Made by a program: the position numbers and the translations under genes. Shown piece after piece: positions 1 through 7,275 of a stretch of DNA of 44,631 nt. Each line of letters opens with the position of its first letter. Position 1 is the stretch's first letter. Source of the DNA: Pseudanabaena sp. M085S1SP2A07QC (GTDB taxonomy: Bacteria; Cyanobacteriota; Cyanobacteriia; Pseudanabaenales; Pseudanabaenaceae); the NCBI GenBank assembly GCA_020404895.1, contig JADBWK010000021.1:1-44631 (forward strand), in the 5' to 3' direction. The notes beneath the pieces are model-generated. The model did not search any database. It saw only the letters and a program-made list of their open reading frames with translations, and had not been told where the DNA came from.

Positions 1-2
1 AT

Positions 3-248
3 TTTCGCAATCATCATCACCAAATGCATTATGTTGAAGCTATCGCAGCCAATTTACCCATTGGTTCGGGGATCACCGAGGCAGCCTGTAAAGTAATTAT
101 CAAAGCTCGATTGTGCTGCTCTGGCATGAAATGGAAAGACAAGGGCGCTTCTATTGTTTTGAGTCTTAGAGCTTTGTCCTATACCAACACTCGATGGCAG
201 CAATTCTGGGATAAAATCAATCGCTATGGGTTTCCTGTTGCTGCCTAA
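3..248 (+). CDS. ISKra4-family transposase, C-terminal fragment (runs off the left edge)
   Basis: The reading frame is open from base 3, so the gene continues upstream of the window; the ATG at 24 is internal. The visible 80 or so residues carry the block typical of the end of ISKra4-type transposases: a GSGITEAACK motif, then RLCCSGMKW, a VLSLRAL helix and an RWQQFW segment. In complete proteins this follows the catalytic DDE core. It directly abuts a decayed porin on the same strand, so the insertion probably removed the porin's 5' part. Family assignment rests on motif recognition; activity of the full element cannot be judged. Confidence 0.8.
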   Translation, partial: FRNHHHQMHYVEAIAANLPIGSGITEAACKVIIKARLCCSGMKWKDKGASIVLSLRALSYTNTRWQQFWDKINRYGFPVAA

Positions 249-268
249 TAATTGTATTATATTAAAGT

Positions 269-743
269 CGTACCCTCTCTAATGACGAAACCAAAGATTT
301 TTCTACCAGCATATTTATCAGCAATCCACTTTTGTTGCCAGTAAATGATGGAGCTGTCGGCTTAGTCGAATGGAGTCCTAGTATTTGGAAGATATGGTTT
401 CGGCTCAATTCACAACCGCGATAATCCCATTCGTGATGTATTACCGACATATGTAAATGCCAACTTCGGAGGCAATGCGATTAATCCGCAAACATGGTCT
501 TTAGGCTTAGCTTTTCCCGATTTATTTACGGAAAGCGGCTTAGGCGCGATCGCGATCAGGCAACCCTTTATAGATACGAATGTGGGCAATGCTACTCAAA
601 CTAATCTTGAGCTATTTGTTGAATTTCCAATTACCTCATAGATTAAGATCACGCCAAATTTGCAGATGATCTTTAATCCTAATAACAACATTACCAATGC
701 CTCAATCACGATCTTGAGTTTACGCATAGTATTTAGTTTTTAA
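269..743 (+). pseudogene. OprB-like cyanobacterial porin, C-terminal remnant
   Basis: In the frame starting at 381 the DNA encodes VFGRYGFGS, then about 15 residues on NPQTWSLGLAFPDLF, then LELFVEFPIT. These are the beta-strand motifs near the end of cyanobacterial SLH/OprB carbohydrate porins (outer-membrane barrel). The frame is interrupted by TAG at 639, after which it resumes with ITPNLQMIFNP and ends in a terminal aromatic strand, VFSF, with TAA at 741-743. Upstream, a different frame (about 275-380) gives VEWSPS, which is expected just before FGRYGFG, so there is a frameshift near 380. The N-terminus and SLH domain are missing, lost at the transposase junction. At least one frameshift plus one nonsense codon make it non-functional. 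Confidence 0.72.
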
Positions 744-757
744 TACTCCCTCGCTAA

Positions 758-794
758 TCAAGAATCGGCAGTGCTTTGCATCGCTGATTCTTGA
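758..794 (+). terminator. Hairpin after the porin remnant
   Basis: Twelve-base arms at 758-769 and 783-794 pair with one G-T mismatch around a 13-base loop. There is no T-run after the stem, so a terminator role is uncertain. It sits where the terminator of the former porin gene would be, 14 bases past its stop codon. Confidence 0.35.
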
Positions 795-919
795 CTGGGA
801 TCAGATTTGGTATTAACTTTGACTTATTGAGAGAAGCTTTGACCTAATAATTTATTTATATTGTTAGGATGAATAAATATTTACTCCATCCTCTCTAAAT
901 AAATAGTGAGTTTTAAACT

Positions 920-1906
920 ATGTTTTCAAGGGATTTTGAGGCTATAGATAGTACCAAAGTTAAATCGGCAAAATCAGTTCAAAGTTCTAAGCAAATTCTC
1001 TCTGCTCAAGAATTGAATGTATTGAATGCTAAGTCTGATCTTAAGGGATCTGTGCAATTATTTGGTCATCTTGCAGTGATGTCAATTAGTGGCTATCTCT
1101 GGGGTACAAATATGGGAAATCTTAGCGATCGCTGGTTTATTGCTATACCTGCATTAGTGCTTTACGGATTTAGTTTTGCAATAATGTTTGCGCCATTGCA
1201 TGAGTCTTCCCATCGTACCGTTTTTAAGAATAATCAAGCCAATGATGTCCTTTGCTGGTTCGCAGGACTTTTATCTTTTTATAACAGTACCTTCTATCGG
1301 CTCTATCACAAATGGCATCATCGCTATACGCAGATTCTTGATAAAGATCCTGAATTAAGCGATCGCAAGCCGACTAATCTCAAGGAATATATCATCGAAA
1401 TTAGCGGAATTACTTGGTGGATCGGCAAGTTTAAGAGACATTTCCTCACATCGATCGGCAACTTAGAAAATTGTCCATTCATTTCTGAAAGCTCCCGTGC
1501 GGAAGTAATTCGCTCAAACCGTTTACAGCTATTGGTTTATGCTGTTGCGATCGCTATTTCTGTATATTTTCAACAGCCTTGGTTTATCACCTATTGGATG
1601 CTTCCCCTTGCCGTCGGTCAGCCACTTTTAAGATTTCTGCTACTAGCCGAGCATACCGATCGCCCCAATACCGACAATATGCTCGCTAATACCCGCACTA
1701 CGCTTACCCTTGCACCCTTGCGATTCCTGATTTGGAATATCTCCTACCATGCCGAACATCATCTTTATGCTTCCATTCCCTTCCATCAATTAGGCGCAGC
1801 CCATACAAAATTAAGTTCCCATTTTGAATGTGTCGAAAATGGCTACTTCAATGTCCATCGCCAAATCATCGCTAATTTCAGCAAGACTGGGAACTCCGCA
1901 GCATGA
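920..1906 (+). CDS. Membrane fatty-acid-desaturase-family protein
   Basis: A 328-residue member of the membrane di-iron desaturase/hydroxylase superfamily. The three histidine boxes that bind the iron pair are intact: HESSH at 94-98, HKWHH at 130-134 and HAEHH at 277-281, with an additional EHTD at 244-247. Hydrophobic stretches flank them (about residues 48-63, 72-92, 204-218 and 222-242), as expected for an inner-membrane or thylakoid enzyme using O2 and ferredoxin-type electrons. The N-terminal 40 residues are polar. The substrate cannot be read from sequence; fatty-acyl lipids or carotenoids are both possible. The stop overlaps the start of the next gene as ATGA, so the two are translationally coupled and probably act in one pathway. 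Confidence 0.85.
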   Translation: MFSRDFEAIDSTKVKSAKSVQSSKQILSAQELNVLNAKSDLKGSVQLFGHLAVMSISGYLWGTNMGNLSDRWFIAIPALVLYGFSFAIMFAPLHESSHRTVFKNNQANDVLCWFAGLLSFYNSTFYRLYHKWHHRYTQILDKDPELSDRKPTNLKEYIIEISGITWWIGKFKRHFLTSIGNLENCPFISESSRAEVIRSNRLQLLVYAVAIAISVYFQQPWFITYWMLPLAVGQPLLRFLLLAEHTDRPNTDNMLANTRTTLTLAPLRFLIWNISYHAEHHLYASIPFHQLGAAHTKLSSHFECVENGYFNVHRQIIANFSKTGNSAA

Positions 1907-2907
1907 ATGTTTTTGAGATTAAGAACTTTCAGCTTCAGTGCGGTGCAGTCTTGCCACAATCACAACTGGTGTATCAGACCTATGGCGAACTAAATAGCGA
2001 TCGCTCGAATGTAATTCTCTATCCCACCTCCTACGGAGCGCAACACCCAGATATTGAATGGTTGGTGCGATCTGACGGCATTCTCGATCCGACAAAATGG
2101 TTCGTGATCATCATTAATATGTTTGGGAACGGGCTATCGAGTTCGCCCAGCAATTGTGCAGAATGTGGATTAGCCGAGCAGGGTTTCTGGTTTACGCATC
2201 TAGATAACGTCACGGCTCAAGAGCAACTACTGCGTGAAGTCTTCGGTATTGAGCGCTTAGCCCTAGTTTATGGCTGGTCGATGGGTGCTCAGCAAGCCTA
2301 TCATTGGGGCGCATTATATAGCGATCGCGTCGAACGCATAGCCGCAATTTGCGGCACTGCGAAAACCACCGATCACAATCGTATTTTCTTAGAGAGTTTG
2401 CGCTATTCCCTCACTGGCGATCCGACTTGGAATGGAACTAATTTTGATGGCATTCCCGATCGCGGATTTCGCACTTTTGCCAGAATTTATGCCAGTTGGG
2501 CAGCATCCCAAGCCTTTTATCGAGAAGGTTTGTATTATCAGTTTGGTTACGAATCTCTCGAAGATTATCTCTTGCGTGGTTGGGAAGCTGGATATCGCAA
2601 GCGCGATCCACGAAATTTGATGGCGATGCTTGATACTTGGCTCAGTTGCGATGTCAGTGATAATCCCATTTATCAAAAAGATTATGAACTTACCATGCGA
2701 TCGATTCAAGCGCAAACCCTAGTCATGCCCAGCACTACAGATTTGTATTTCACTCCCGAAGATTGCGATCGCGAGGCGGCTCTAATTCCTAATAGTTCAT
2801 ATCTTCCCATTCCTTCAATCTGGGGACATCGTGCTGGTAATCCCTATCAAAATCCCGAAGATGAAAAGTTCATTCGTCAAGCGATTTGGGAATTGCTAAG
2901 CGGGTAA
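1903..2907 (+). CDS. Alpha/beta hydrolase, homoserine O-acetyltransferase (MetX)-like
   Basis: 334 residues with the alpha/beta-hydrolase catalytic triad visible: nucleophile elbow GWSMGA (Ser126), Asp280 in TTDLYF and His309 in WGHRAG. The N-terminal pattern (LVYQTYGELN, then NVILYPTSYGAQH) is that of the MetX/homoserine acetyltransferase branch, which transfers acyl groups from CoA to a hydroxyl. True MetX is usually 350-380 residues, with a longer lid and conserved residues after NPTS; here PTSYGA replaces that, so the acceptor may not be homoserine. The 4-base overlap with the upstream desaturase suggests a joint role, for example acyl modification or transfer. 'Acyltransferase or hydrolase of the MetX family' is the safe call. 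Confidence 0.8.
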   Translation: MNVFEIKNFQLQCGAVLPQSQLVYQTYGELNSDRSNVILYPTSYGAQHPDIEWLVRSDGILDPTKWFVIIINMFGNGLSSSPSNCAECGLAEQGFWFTHLDNVTAQEQLLREVFGIERLALVYGWSMGAQQAYHWGALYSDRVERIAAICGTAKTTDHNRIFLESLRYSLTGDPTWNGTNFDGIPDRGFRTFARIYASWAASQAFYREGLYYQFGYESLEDYLLRGWEAGYRKRDPRNLMAMLDTWLSCDVSDNPIYQKDYELTMRSIQAQTLVMPSTTDLYFTPEDCDREAALIPNSSYLPIPSIWGHRAGNPYQNPEDEKFIRQAIWELLSG

Positions 2908-2938
2908 GCAGAAACAGTTAATAATCTTCAAAGCATCG

Positions 2939-3328
2939 CTAATCTTGCGCCAAAATTGTCGTAATTGAGTCTAATAGCTCTCTAACTTGAGGTAGCAAAG
3001 GCGAAATTTCTGACTCTTCAAAGTACACAAAGTCGCCATAGTCTGCTTCCTGACGACGTTCAAATAAATCGTTGTAAAGTCTTGCTTGGTCTTTGGAAAT
3101 AATACCAGTCCTTACATAGTCTTTATTGAAAATGCCGCGAACGCCTGTATGTTTTGGAGACGATAGATTGTCTTTGAGTAACAAGGCTGATACTGCGTAA
3201 AAACAACTGTAGTATAAACGATTAACGCAACTATTCCAGCCTCCTGAATCTGCAAGGGTTAGAGCGTCATGGTAGGCTTCTTCGGCTCTTTCTAAGCGAT
3301 ATTGAACTGCTTCGTTGGGACTATTCAT
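2939..3328 (-). CDS. HEPN-domain protein (HepT-like putative toxin)
   Basis: 129 residues, all-helical, with the HEPN pattern: RLERAEEAYHDA in the first helix, NRLYYSCFYAVSALL in the second and a late YNDLFERRQEADYGD segment. HEPN proteins paired with MNT nucleotidyltransferases are RNase-type toxins; the canonical R-x4-6-H active site is not obvious here (RRQEADY lacks the His), which matches the subclass with degenerate sites. It follows the MNT gene by only 5 bases on the same strand and is the last gene of a four-gene operon. HEPN assignment is firm; toxicity is inferred from the family. Confidence 0.8.
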   Translation of the reverse strand: MNSPNEAVQYRLERAEEAYHDALTLADSGGWNSCVNRLYYSCFYAVSALLLKDNLSSPKHTGVRGIFNKDYVRTGIISKDQARLYNDLFERRQEADYGDFVYFEESEISPLLPQVRELLDSITTILAQD

Positions 3329-3333
3329 GTTGA

Positions 3334-3663
3334 TTACAGGAGAATCGCTTCTTTTTCTATGGATTTAGAGAGTGGTGTTTGTTGAAATTTCGGTGTGTTC
3401 CATTCTTGACGGCTGCGGATAATTGAACAAATTACTTCGCCTGTTTCCCATTCGATTTCATAAATTTGATGGCGGAGGCGATCGCGTCGGGATGGATTGA
3501 CGACTCCATCAACTAATATCAAGATATCCCAGTCTGAGTCTTGTCTTGCGTCATTACGGGCGCGGGAGCCATAGAGAAATATTTGTGCGGTTGGCTCGAT
3601 CGCACATACAAGTTCTTTGATGCGTTGAAGTAATACTTTGCTTTCCATTTCGATTAATCGCAA
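3334..3663 (-). CDS. MNT-type nucleotidyltransferase (antitoxin of the HEPN/MNT pair)
   Basis: 109 residues. The minimal nucleotidyltransferase signature is complete: GSRARND at 32-38 followed by SDWDI with metal-binding Asp44 and Asp46. MntA-like proteins neutralise HEPN partners, in studied cases by AMP transfer. The 5' end overlaps the stop of the upstream PIN gene by 10 bases; an internal ATG at codon 6 (3648) would remove that overlap and is an equally good start. Its neighbour 3' is the HEPN gene, completing the standard two-gene module. Confidence 0.82.
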   Translation of the reverse strand: MRLIEMESKVLLQRIKELVCAIEPTAQIFLYGSRARNDARQDSDWDILILVDGVVNPSRRDRLRHQIYEIEWETGEVICSIIRSRQEWNTPKFQQTPLSKSIEKEAILL

Positions 3664-4058
3664 AATAATTTTTTAAAATCTCTGACGGATAAAATAGTCG
3701 TATTCTCTAATATTTGAACGTCCTCGAAGTCCTGATCGCCTGTTATCAGAAAGTCGATGTTGGCAGCGATCGCGCAAGCAAGAAATTTGGCATCTTTGCG
3801 ATCTCTAGGAAAGTCAACCTCGATATTGACTTCAATTAGCTTTGTAACGGTTTGGAGTAAATCAATCCATTCTTGCTGAACTTCTGCGCTTAACTTGAGT
3901 TTTCGCCGTTGTAAGACTTCTGTATATTCAGTCATGATTTCTTGAGAGGCAATCCATTCAAATTCGGGGTGATCGACTATAAATTGAATGACTATCTCAG
4001 GTATGCCATCACGAATTGCCGCAGATACTAAGATGTTCGTGTCGATAACTACTTTCAT
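3654..4058 (-). CDS. PIN-domain toxin (putative ribonuclease)
   Basis: 134 residues of the 'putative toxin component, PIN family' type. The acidic metal-binding residues are in place: Asp6 in VIDTN, a Glu in the EIMTEYTEVL helix (44 or 47), Asp89 in DRKDAKFL and Asp108 in ITGDQDF. PIN proteins cut single-stranded RNA, commonly tRNA or mRNA. Its start overlaps the stop of the upstream small gene by 4 bases, and its 3' end overlaps the MNT gene, so all four genes here are translationally chained. Confidence 0.85.
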   Translation of the reverse strand: MKVVIDTNILVSAAIRDGIPEIVIQFIVDHPEFEWIASQEIMTEYTEVLQRRKLKLSAEVQQEWIDLLQTVTKLIEVNIEVDFPRDRKDAKFLACAIAANIDFLITGDQDFEDVQILENTTILSVRDFKKLFCD

Positions 4059-4291
4059 TTTCCTTGGCGATAGGCATTAATTTCTGCTTCGATATCTGCG
4101 TCTGTAATTTCGCTGACTTCGGGTAGAGCTTGAGTCTTTTTAAATAAGGCTTTGAGCTTTTGGCTAATTGCGGCTCGGTTATATTCGGGCAAGACGATGA
4201 TTTCTACGCGCTGTCCTACTTGAAATGGTAAGTTGGAAAGGACAACTCGATCTGGATTTTCTATGGTGATATAGGTCTTGTAGGTTTCCAT
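4055..4291 (-). CDS. Antitoxin-like small protein for the PIN toxin
   Basis: 78 residues. The N-terminal half forms a beta-rich stretch (TYITIENPDRVVLSNLPF, then VGQRVEIIVLP), resembling AbrB/DUF2281-like antitoxin N-termini. The acidic C-terminal half (ALPEVSEITDADIEAEINAYRQ) is typical of the toxin-wrapping tail of PIN antitoxins. It is the first gene of the operon and overlaps the PIN gene by 4 bases. No family name is certain; the role is called from position, size and charge pattern. Confidence 0.7.
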   Translation of the reverse strand: METYKTYITIENPDRVVLSNLPFQVGQRVEIIVLPEYNRAAISQKLKALFKKTQALPEVSEITDADIEAEINAYRQGK

Positions 4292-4326
4292 TGTTTCTAA
4301 CTGAGTTAAATAAGTTTATTGATTCT

Positions 4327-4332
4327 ATTATA
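4327..4332 (-). promoter_or_regulatory. Candidate -10 box for the toxin-antitoxin operon
   Basis: Read on the minus strand this is a perfect TATAAT, 36 bases upstream of the first antitoxin ATG. The region 17 bases further upstream has only a weak -35. It lies over the ancestral 3' end of the upstream TPR gene, so the TA operon's promoter would be inside or against the tail of that gene. Confidence 0.4.
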
Positions 4333-4362
4333 TCAAGGCTTGAAAGCTTGGATAACTTCTTC

Positions 4363-5373
4363 TTATCTTCCTAATTTTCTTAGCGCAGTGCCTCGATTAT
4401 GAGATGCTAAGTGATAGTCAGGCTTTATTTCGATGGCGCGGTCATAACAAGTGATCGCTTCTTCGTATCTTCCTAAATTAAATAGTGCATTTCCTCTGTT
4501 GTTCCATGCTTCGTAGTCGTTAGGTTTGATTTGCAATGCTCGGTCATAAGCGGCAATCATTTCTTTATATCTTCCTAACTTACTTAGTGCATTCCCTCTG
4601 TTGTTCCATGTTCCATTATAGTCAGGCTTGATTTGTAAGGATTTATCATAGGCAGCAATAGCTTCCTCATAACTTCCTAGATTAAATAATGCTTTGCCTT
4701 GGTAATTCCATACTTCGTAATCATCAGGCTCAATCTGTAATGCTTTTTTATAAGAATTAACAGCTTCTTTATTGTTATCTAAATTAGCTAATATCTTTCC
4801 GCGATTTTTCCATGCGAGATAGAATTCTGAATTGATTTGTAACGCTTTATCATAGGAATTGAGCGCTTCTTGAAATCTTCCTAAGCCTTTCAGCACTTCG
4901 CCGTGACCATACCGTACATTACAGTCATTGAATTCAATCTTCAATGCTTCATTATACACAGACAAAGCTTCTGTATATCTTTCTAAATATCTTAAACAAT
5001 CACCCTTAAAATCTAAAGCCTTGTAAAAACTAGGATTAATTTGCAACACCCTATCAAAGGCGATTATTGCCTCTTCGTATCTATTATCAAAATTTAGCAG
5101 AACTATACCACGCTTGAACCATGCTTGATAATCATTTGGATTAATTCTCAAAATCTGCTCAAAGCAAGTAATGGCTTCTTCATACCTATCTAGATTAGAT
5201 AATGCTTTACTTCGGCTATTCCATATATCACAATCATCAAACTCAATCTTTAATGCTTCGTCCAGAGAAATGATCGCTTCCTCATATCTCTCTAATTGAG
5301 ATAACGTGATGCCCTTAATATAAAATATTTGATATAGCAACGTAAGAGATAGATAGGACAATTCAAAACCCAA
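4363..5373 (-). CDS. TPR protein, downstream half of a MITE-disrupted gene
   Basis: About nine 34-residue tetratricopeptide repeats with the usual consensus (for example RYEEAIAAYDKSLQIKPD, WNNRGNALSKLGR). TPR arrays are protein-protein scaffolds. The only possible start is TTG at 5373, and the first 14 codons are not TPR but translate the end of the MITE at 5333-5440. No ATG occurs until deep in the array. Removing 106 bp of MITE joins this frame exactly to the upstream 262-codon ORF and rebuilds a complete 34-residue repeat. At the 3' end the frame stops at TAA inside a further repeat (LGR, stop, EEVIQAFKP, TGA at 4333-4335), where a Tyr codon is expected. It is best read as the stranded C-terminal part of a former protein of about 578 residues. 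Confidence 0.8.
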   Translation of the reverse strand: MGFELSYLSLTLLYQIFYIKGITLSQLERYEEAIISLDEALKIEFDDCDIWNSRSKALSNLDRYEEAITCFEQILRINPNDYQAWFKRGIVLLNFDNRYEEAIIAFDRVLQINPSFYKALDFKGDCLRYLERYTEALSVYNEALKIEFNDCNVRYGHGEVLKGLGRFQEALNSYDKALQINSEFYLAWKNRGKILANLDNNKEAVNSYKKALQIEPDDYEVWNYQGKALFNLGSYEEAIAAYDKSLQIKPDYNGTWNNRGNALSKLGRYKEMIAAYDRALQIKPNDYEAWNNRGNALFNLGRYEEAITCYDRAIEIKPDYHLASHNRGTALRKLGR

Positions 5374-5440
5374 AAGATGGCAGAGCGAAGCTCTGCCATC
5401 TTTTGGGTTTTATGTCCTAAGCAAAGCTTACATTGCTATA
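5333..5440. mobile_element. MITE copy 1 (108 bp including TA duplication), inserted in the TPR gene
   Basis: Ends in TATAGCAA / TTGCTATA. The imperfect terminal repeats extend about 34 bases (TATAGCAAYGWAAG near the tip, TAGGACA further in). The centre is a long perfect palindrome: AAAAGATGGCAGAGC, triloop GAA, then its complement, flanked by AAACCC/GGGTTT. There is no ORF of its own. A flanking TA occurs at both ends, as with Tc1/mariner-IS630 type insertion. It supplies the stop codon of the upstream ORF (last six residues) and the only start codon of the downstream ORF. Confidence 0.85.
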
Positions 5441-6205
5441 ACGTCCAGAATTAACTGAAATCGCTTGATCAAGTAGATTGAGAGCTTTTGGTAGATTTGG
5501 ATTTTTTTCGTCGGCAGCGCAATCAAATGCTTTACCAAATAAATCAATTGATTTTTCAACTACTTCATAGGTTAAGAACTGCAATGAAGTTTCTTCTGCA
5601 ATCAAACTAGTTAGCTTTCGGAAAACCTTCTTTAAAAATAATCCCCACTCTGAAATCAGCTTGCTATGAACTTTGTCGTATCTTGTGAAGATCTCTCGAA
5701 AATTTTCTGCTTGCATTTGCCCCCCAAACCATGCACCAATAGCACTACCAATCGCTGTTCCTACAACGGGACCAAAAAATGAGCCGATAGTTCCACCAAT
5801 AATTGCTCCTTGTACTGACTTACTATTGGGATTATTGGTTAGACCGTCAGTAACACCTTTAAAAAAGTTCTTCAGGTCATCATTGTCGGGAAACTCTGTT
5901 GATAGTATTACACCAGTTATATTTTCTAGATCACGAATTGCTGATCTGACTACATTAAACTCATAAGTAAATACCTGTAACATCAGGTTATGAATTTTAC
6001 TAGGTTCTATTTGAACTTTAGATGTTCGTAATAAATCGATTACTCCTGTTGTGAATTGGTCAAAATCTAACCTCAGATCGCCTTCCAAGTTTTCAATATA
6101 GTTGAAAGCAATATCATGAATACTTCCATCTTCTAAATCGTTTCTGCGAACAAGCCCTTGATAGCAAGTTTCATTTAACAGATCATAGATCTGAATGGTT
6201 TGCAA
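5417..6205 (-). CDS. N-terminal half of the disrupted TPR gene; glycine-zipper region
   Basis: 262 codons from ATG at 6205; the last six (SNVSFA) and the stop are MITE sequence. The N-terminal 120 residues are helical and acidic with no family I recognise. Residues about 131-162 form a glycine-zipper segment (GAIIGGTIGSFFGP, VVGTAIGSAIGAWFGG) that could insert in or oligomerise at a membrane. The C-terminal part is helical and ends with KALNLLDQAISVNSGRY, the first half of a TPR whose second half lies beyond the MITE. The intact ancestor would have been a glycine-zipper protein with a long C-terminal TPR array. The truncated product could still be made, but lacks the array. Confidence 0.75.
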   Translation of the reverse strand: MQTIQIYDLLNETCYQGLVRRNDLEDGSIHDIAFNYIENLEGDLRLDFDQFTTGVIDLLRTSKVQIEPSKIHNLMLQVFTYEFNVVRSAIRDLENITGVILSTEFPDNDDLKNFFKGVTDGLTNNPNSKSVQGAIIGGTIGSFFGPVVGTAIGSAIGAWFGGQMQAENFREIFTRYDKVHSKLISEWGLFLKKVFRKLTSLIAEETSLQFLTYEVVEKSIDLFGKAFDCAADEKNPNLPKALNLLDQAISVNSGRYSNVSFA

Positions 6206-6295
6206 TATAGCAATCCTAAATCATTTGTGAGAAATTGGAATTTCTGAAATCTTGTAAAAGAAGTGGGTAGTCTATATACCCTCTCACAACTCATT

Positions 6296-6411
6296 TATAG
6301 CAACGTAAGAGATAGATAGGACAATTCAAAAACCAAATAAATGAAGGCGGAGCTTTGCTCCGCCTTCATTTATTTGGTTTTTATGTCCTAAGCAAAACTT
6401 TCATTGCTATA
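6296..6411. mobile_element. MITE copy 2 (116 bp)
   Basis: Same ends as the copy at 5333-5440 (TATAGCAACG and CATTGCTATA) and the same inner TIR blocks, but the central palindrome is different: AAATAAATGAAGGCGGAGC, loop TTT, then its exact complement and GGTTTTT. It lies between the split TPR gene and the Uma2 gene and breaks no ORF that can be seen. Confidence 0.85.
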
Positions 6412-6482
6412 GGATTGCAATAACACCACTCAATACCCGCTCTAGATCTCCTGTCGCATGGGGCATAGTTTTAGATATTTAG

Positions 6483-7133
6483 TTATGATAAATTCTCTTG
6501 CATCCATAACCGAAAAGCCTTCATTGCTGTGCTGCGTCCTTGGCTAAGACTGATCTCTAAAAACTGCGGTATGACCTCACGGATAGGAATATCACCAAAA
6601 ATAGGGCTTAACTGTGATTCGACATACTCGCCATCACGCAAGATATAAATTTTCAATGTCTGATCGTATAGCCAGAGTTCAGGTACACCGAGGATGCGGT
6701 AAACATCAAACTTAGTTTTAGAAGTTACATCCACCTCGATCGCTAGATCGGGTGGCGGATCGATGGTCATGTCTAGTTTGCGGATACCACGCATAGCGAC
6801 ATTGTTTTGAATGTAGAAGCAGTCATCGGGTTCTAGTCCTGCGAGTTTGTCAACACGCTTGAAGGTTGTAGATCCAAACCCTTCAAAATCGATTCCCAGT
6901 TCGTCCATCAGGACTTGGACAAAGTAGCTGATCAAAACTTTAATTTTTTCATGTTCAGGTAATGGCATAACAATTTCTAATACACCGTTTAAATAAGCAA
7001 TTCTTGAGCTGCGCTTGTCACCAAGGTCTTGGAGGATCGATTCAAATTGTTGCCATTCGACATCGTGGAGGACTGTGCTTTGTCCTGCTAAGGTTTCAAT
7101 CTGTGAGATTCGTAATAGGGTGGTCATCTGCAT
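6483..7133 (-). CDS. Uma2-family (DUF820) putative endonuclease
   Basis: 216 residues with the Uma2 fold pattern, a PD-(D/E)XK-like nuclease family greatly expanded in cyanobacteria. Visible motifs are SSRIAYLNGVLEIVMP at about 42-57, GSTTF, LEPDDCFYI at 100-108, and PDLAIEVDVTS at 128-138 followed by the ILGVPELWLYD strand. The acidic residues of the core (Glu101, Asp129, Glu133) are present. The biological role of the family is unsettled. It stands alone, with MITE copy 2 downstream and a palindrome upstream. Confidence 0.85.
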   Translation of the reverse strand: MQMTTLLRISQIETLAGQSTVLHDVEWQQFESILQDLGDKRSSRIAYLNGVLEIVMPLPEHEKIKVLISYFVQVLMDELGIDFEGFGSTTFKRVDKLAGLEPDDCFYIQNNVAMRGIRKLDMTIDPPPDLAIEVDVTSKTKFDVYRILGVPELWLYDQTLKIYILRDGEYVESQLSPIFGDIPIREVIPQFLEISLSQGRSTAMKAFRLWMQENLS

Positions 7134-7189
7134 ATCTCCTAACTTTGCTCATCCACCGATCGCTATTTACAGTTTACGCTAGTTATTAG

Positions 7190-7220
7190 AAAAGATGAGT
7201 AGCGCCGCTACTCATCTTTT
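7190..7220. repeat. Perfect 31-nt palindrome related to the MITE cores
   Basis: Arms AAAAGATGAGTAGCG (7190-7204) and the exact complement (7206-7220) around one base, followed by GAGTTTTGG. The outer part (AAAAGAT... ATCTTTTG then GTTTT) is the same as in the MITE cores at 5333-5440 and 15125-15211, but the TATAGCAA ends are absent. It lies between divergent genes, so it is not a simple terminator. Confidence 0.7.
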
Positions 7221-7275
7221 GAGTTTTGGAAGAGTTTATAATCATTGTTAACATCTAACGCGATCGCCAAAAACT

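Noticed and set aside
262-450. Minus-strand 62-codon ORF
   Set aside because: Antisense to the porin remnant, no motif.
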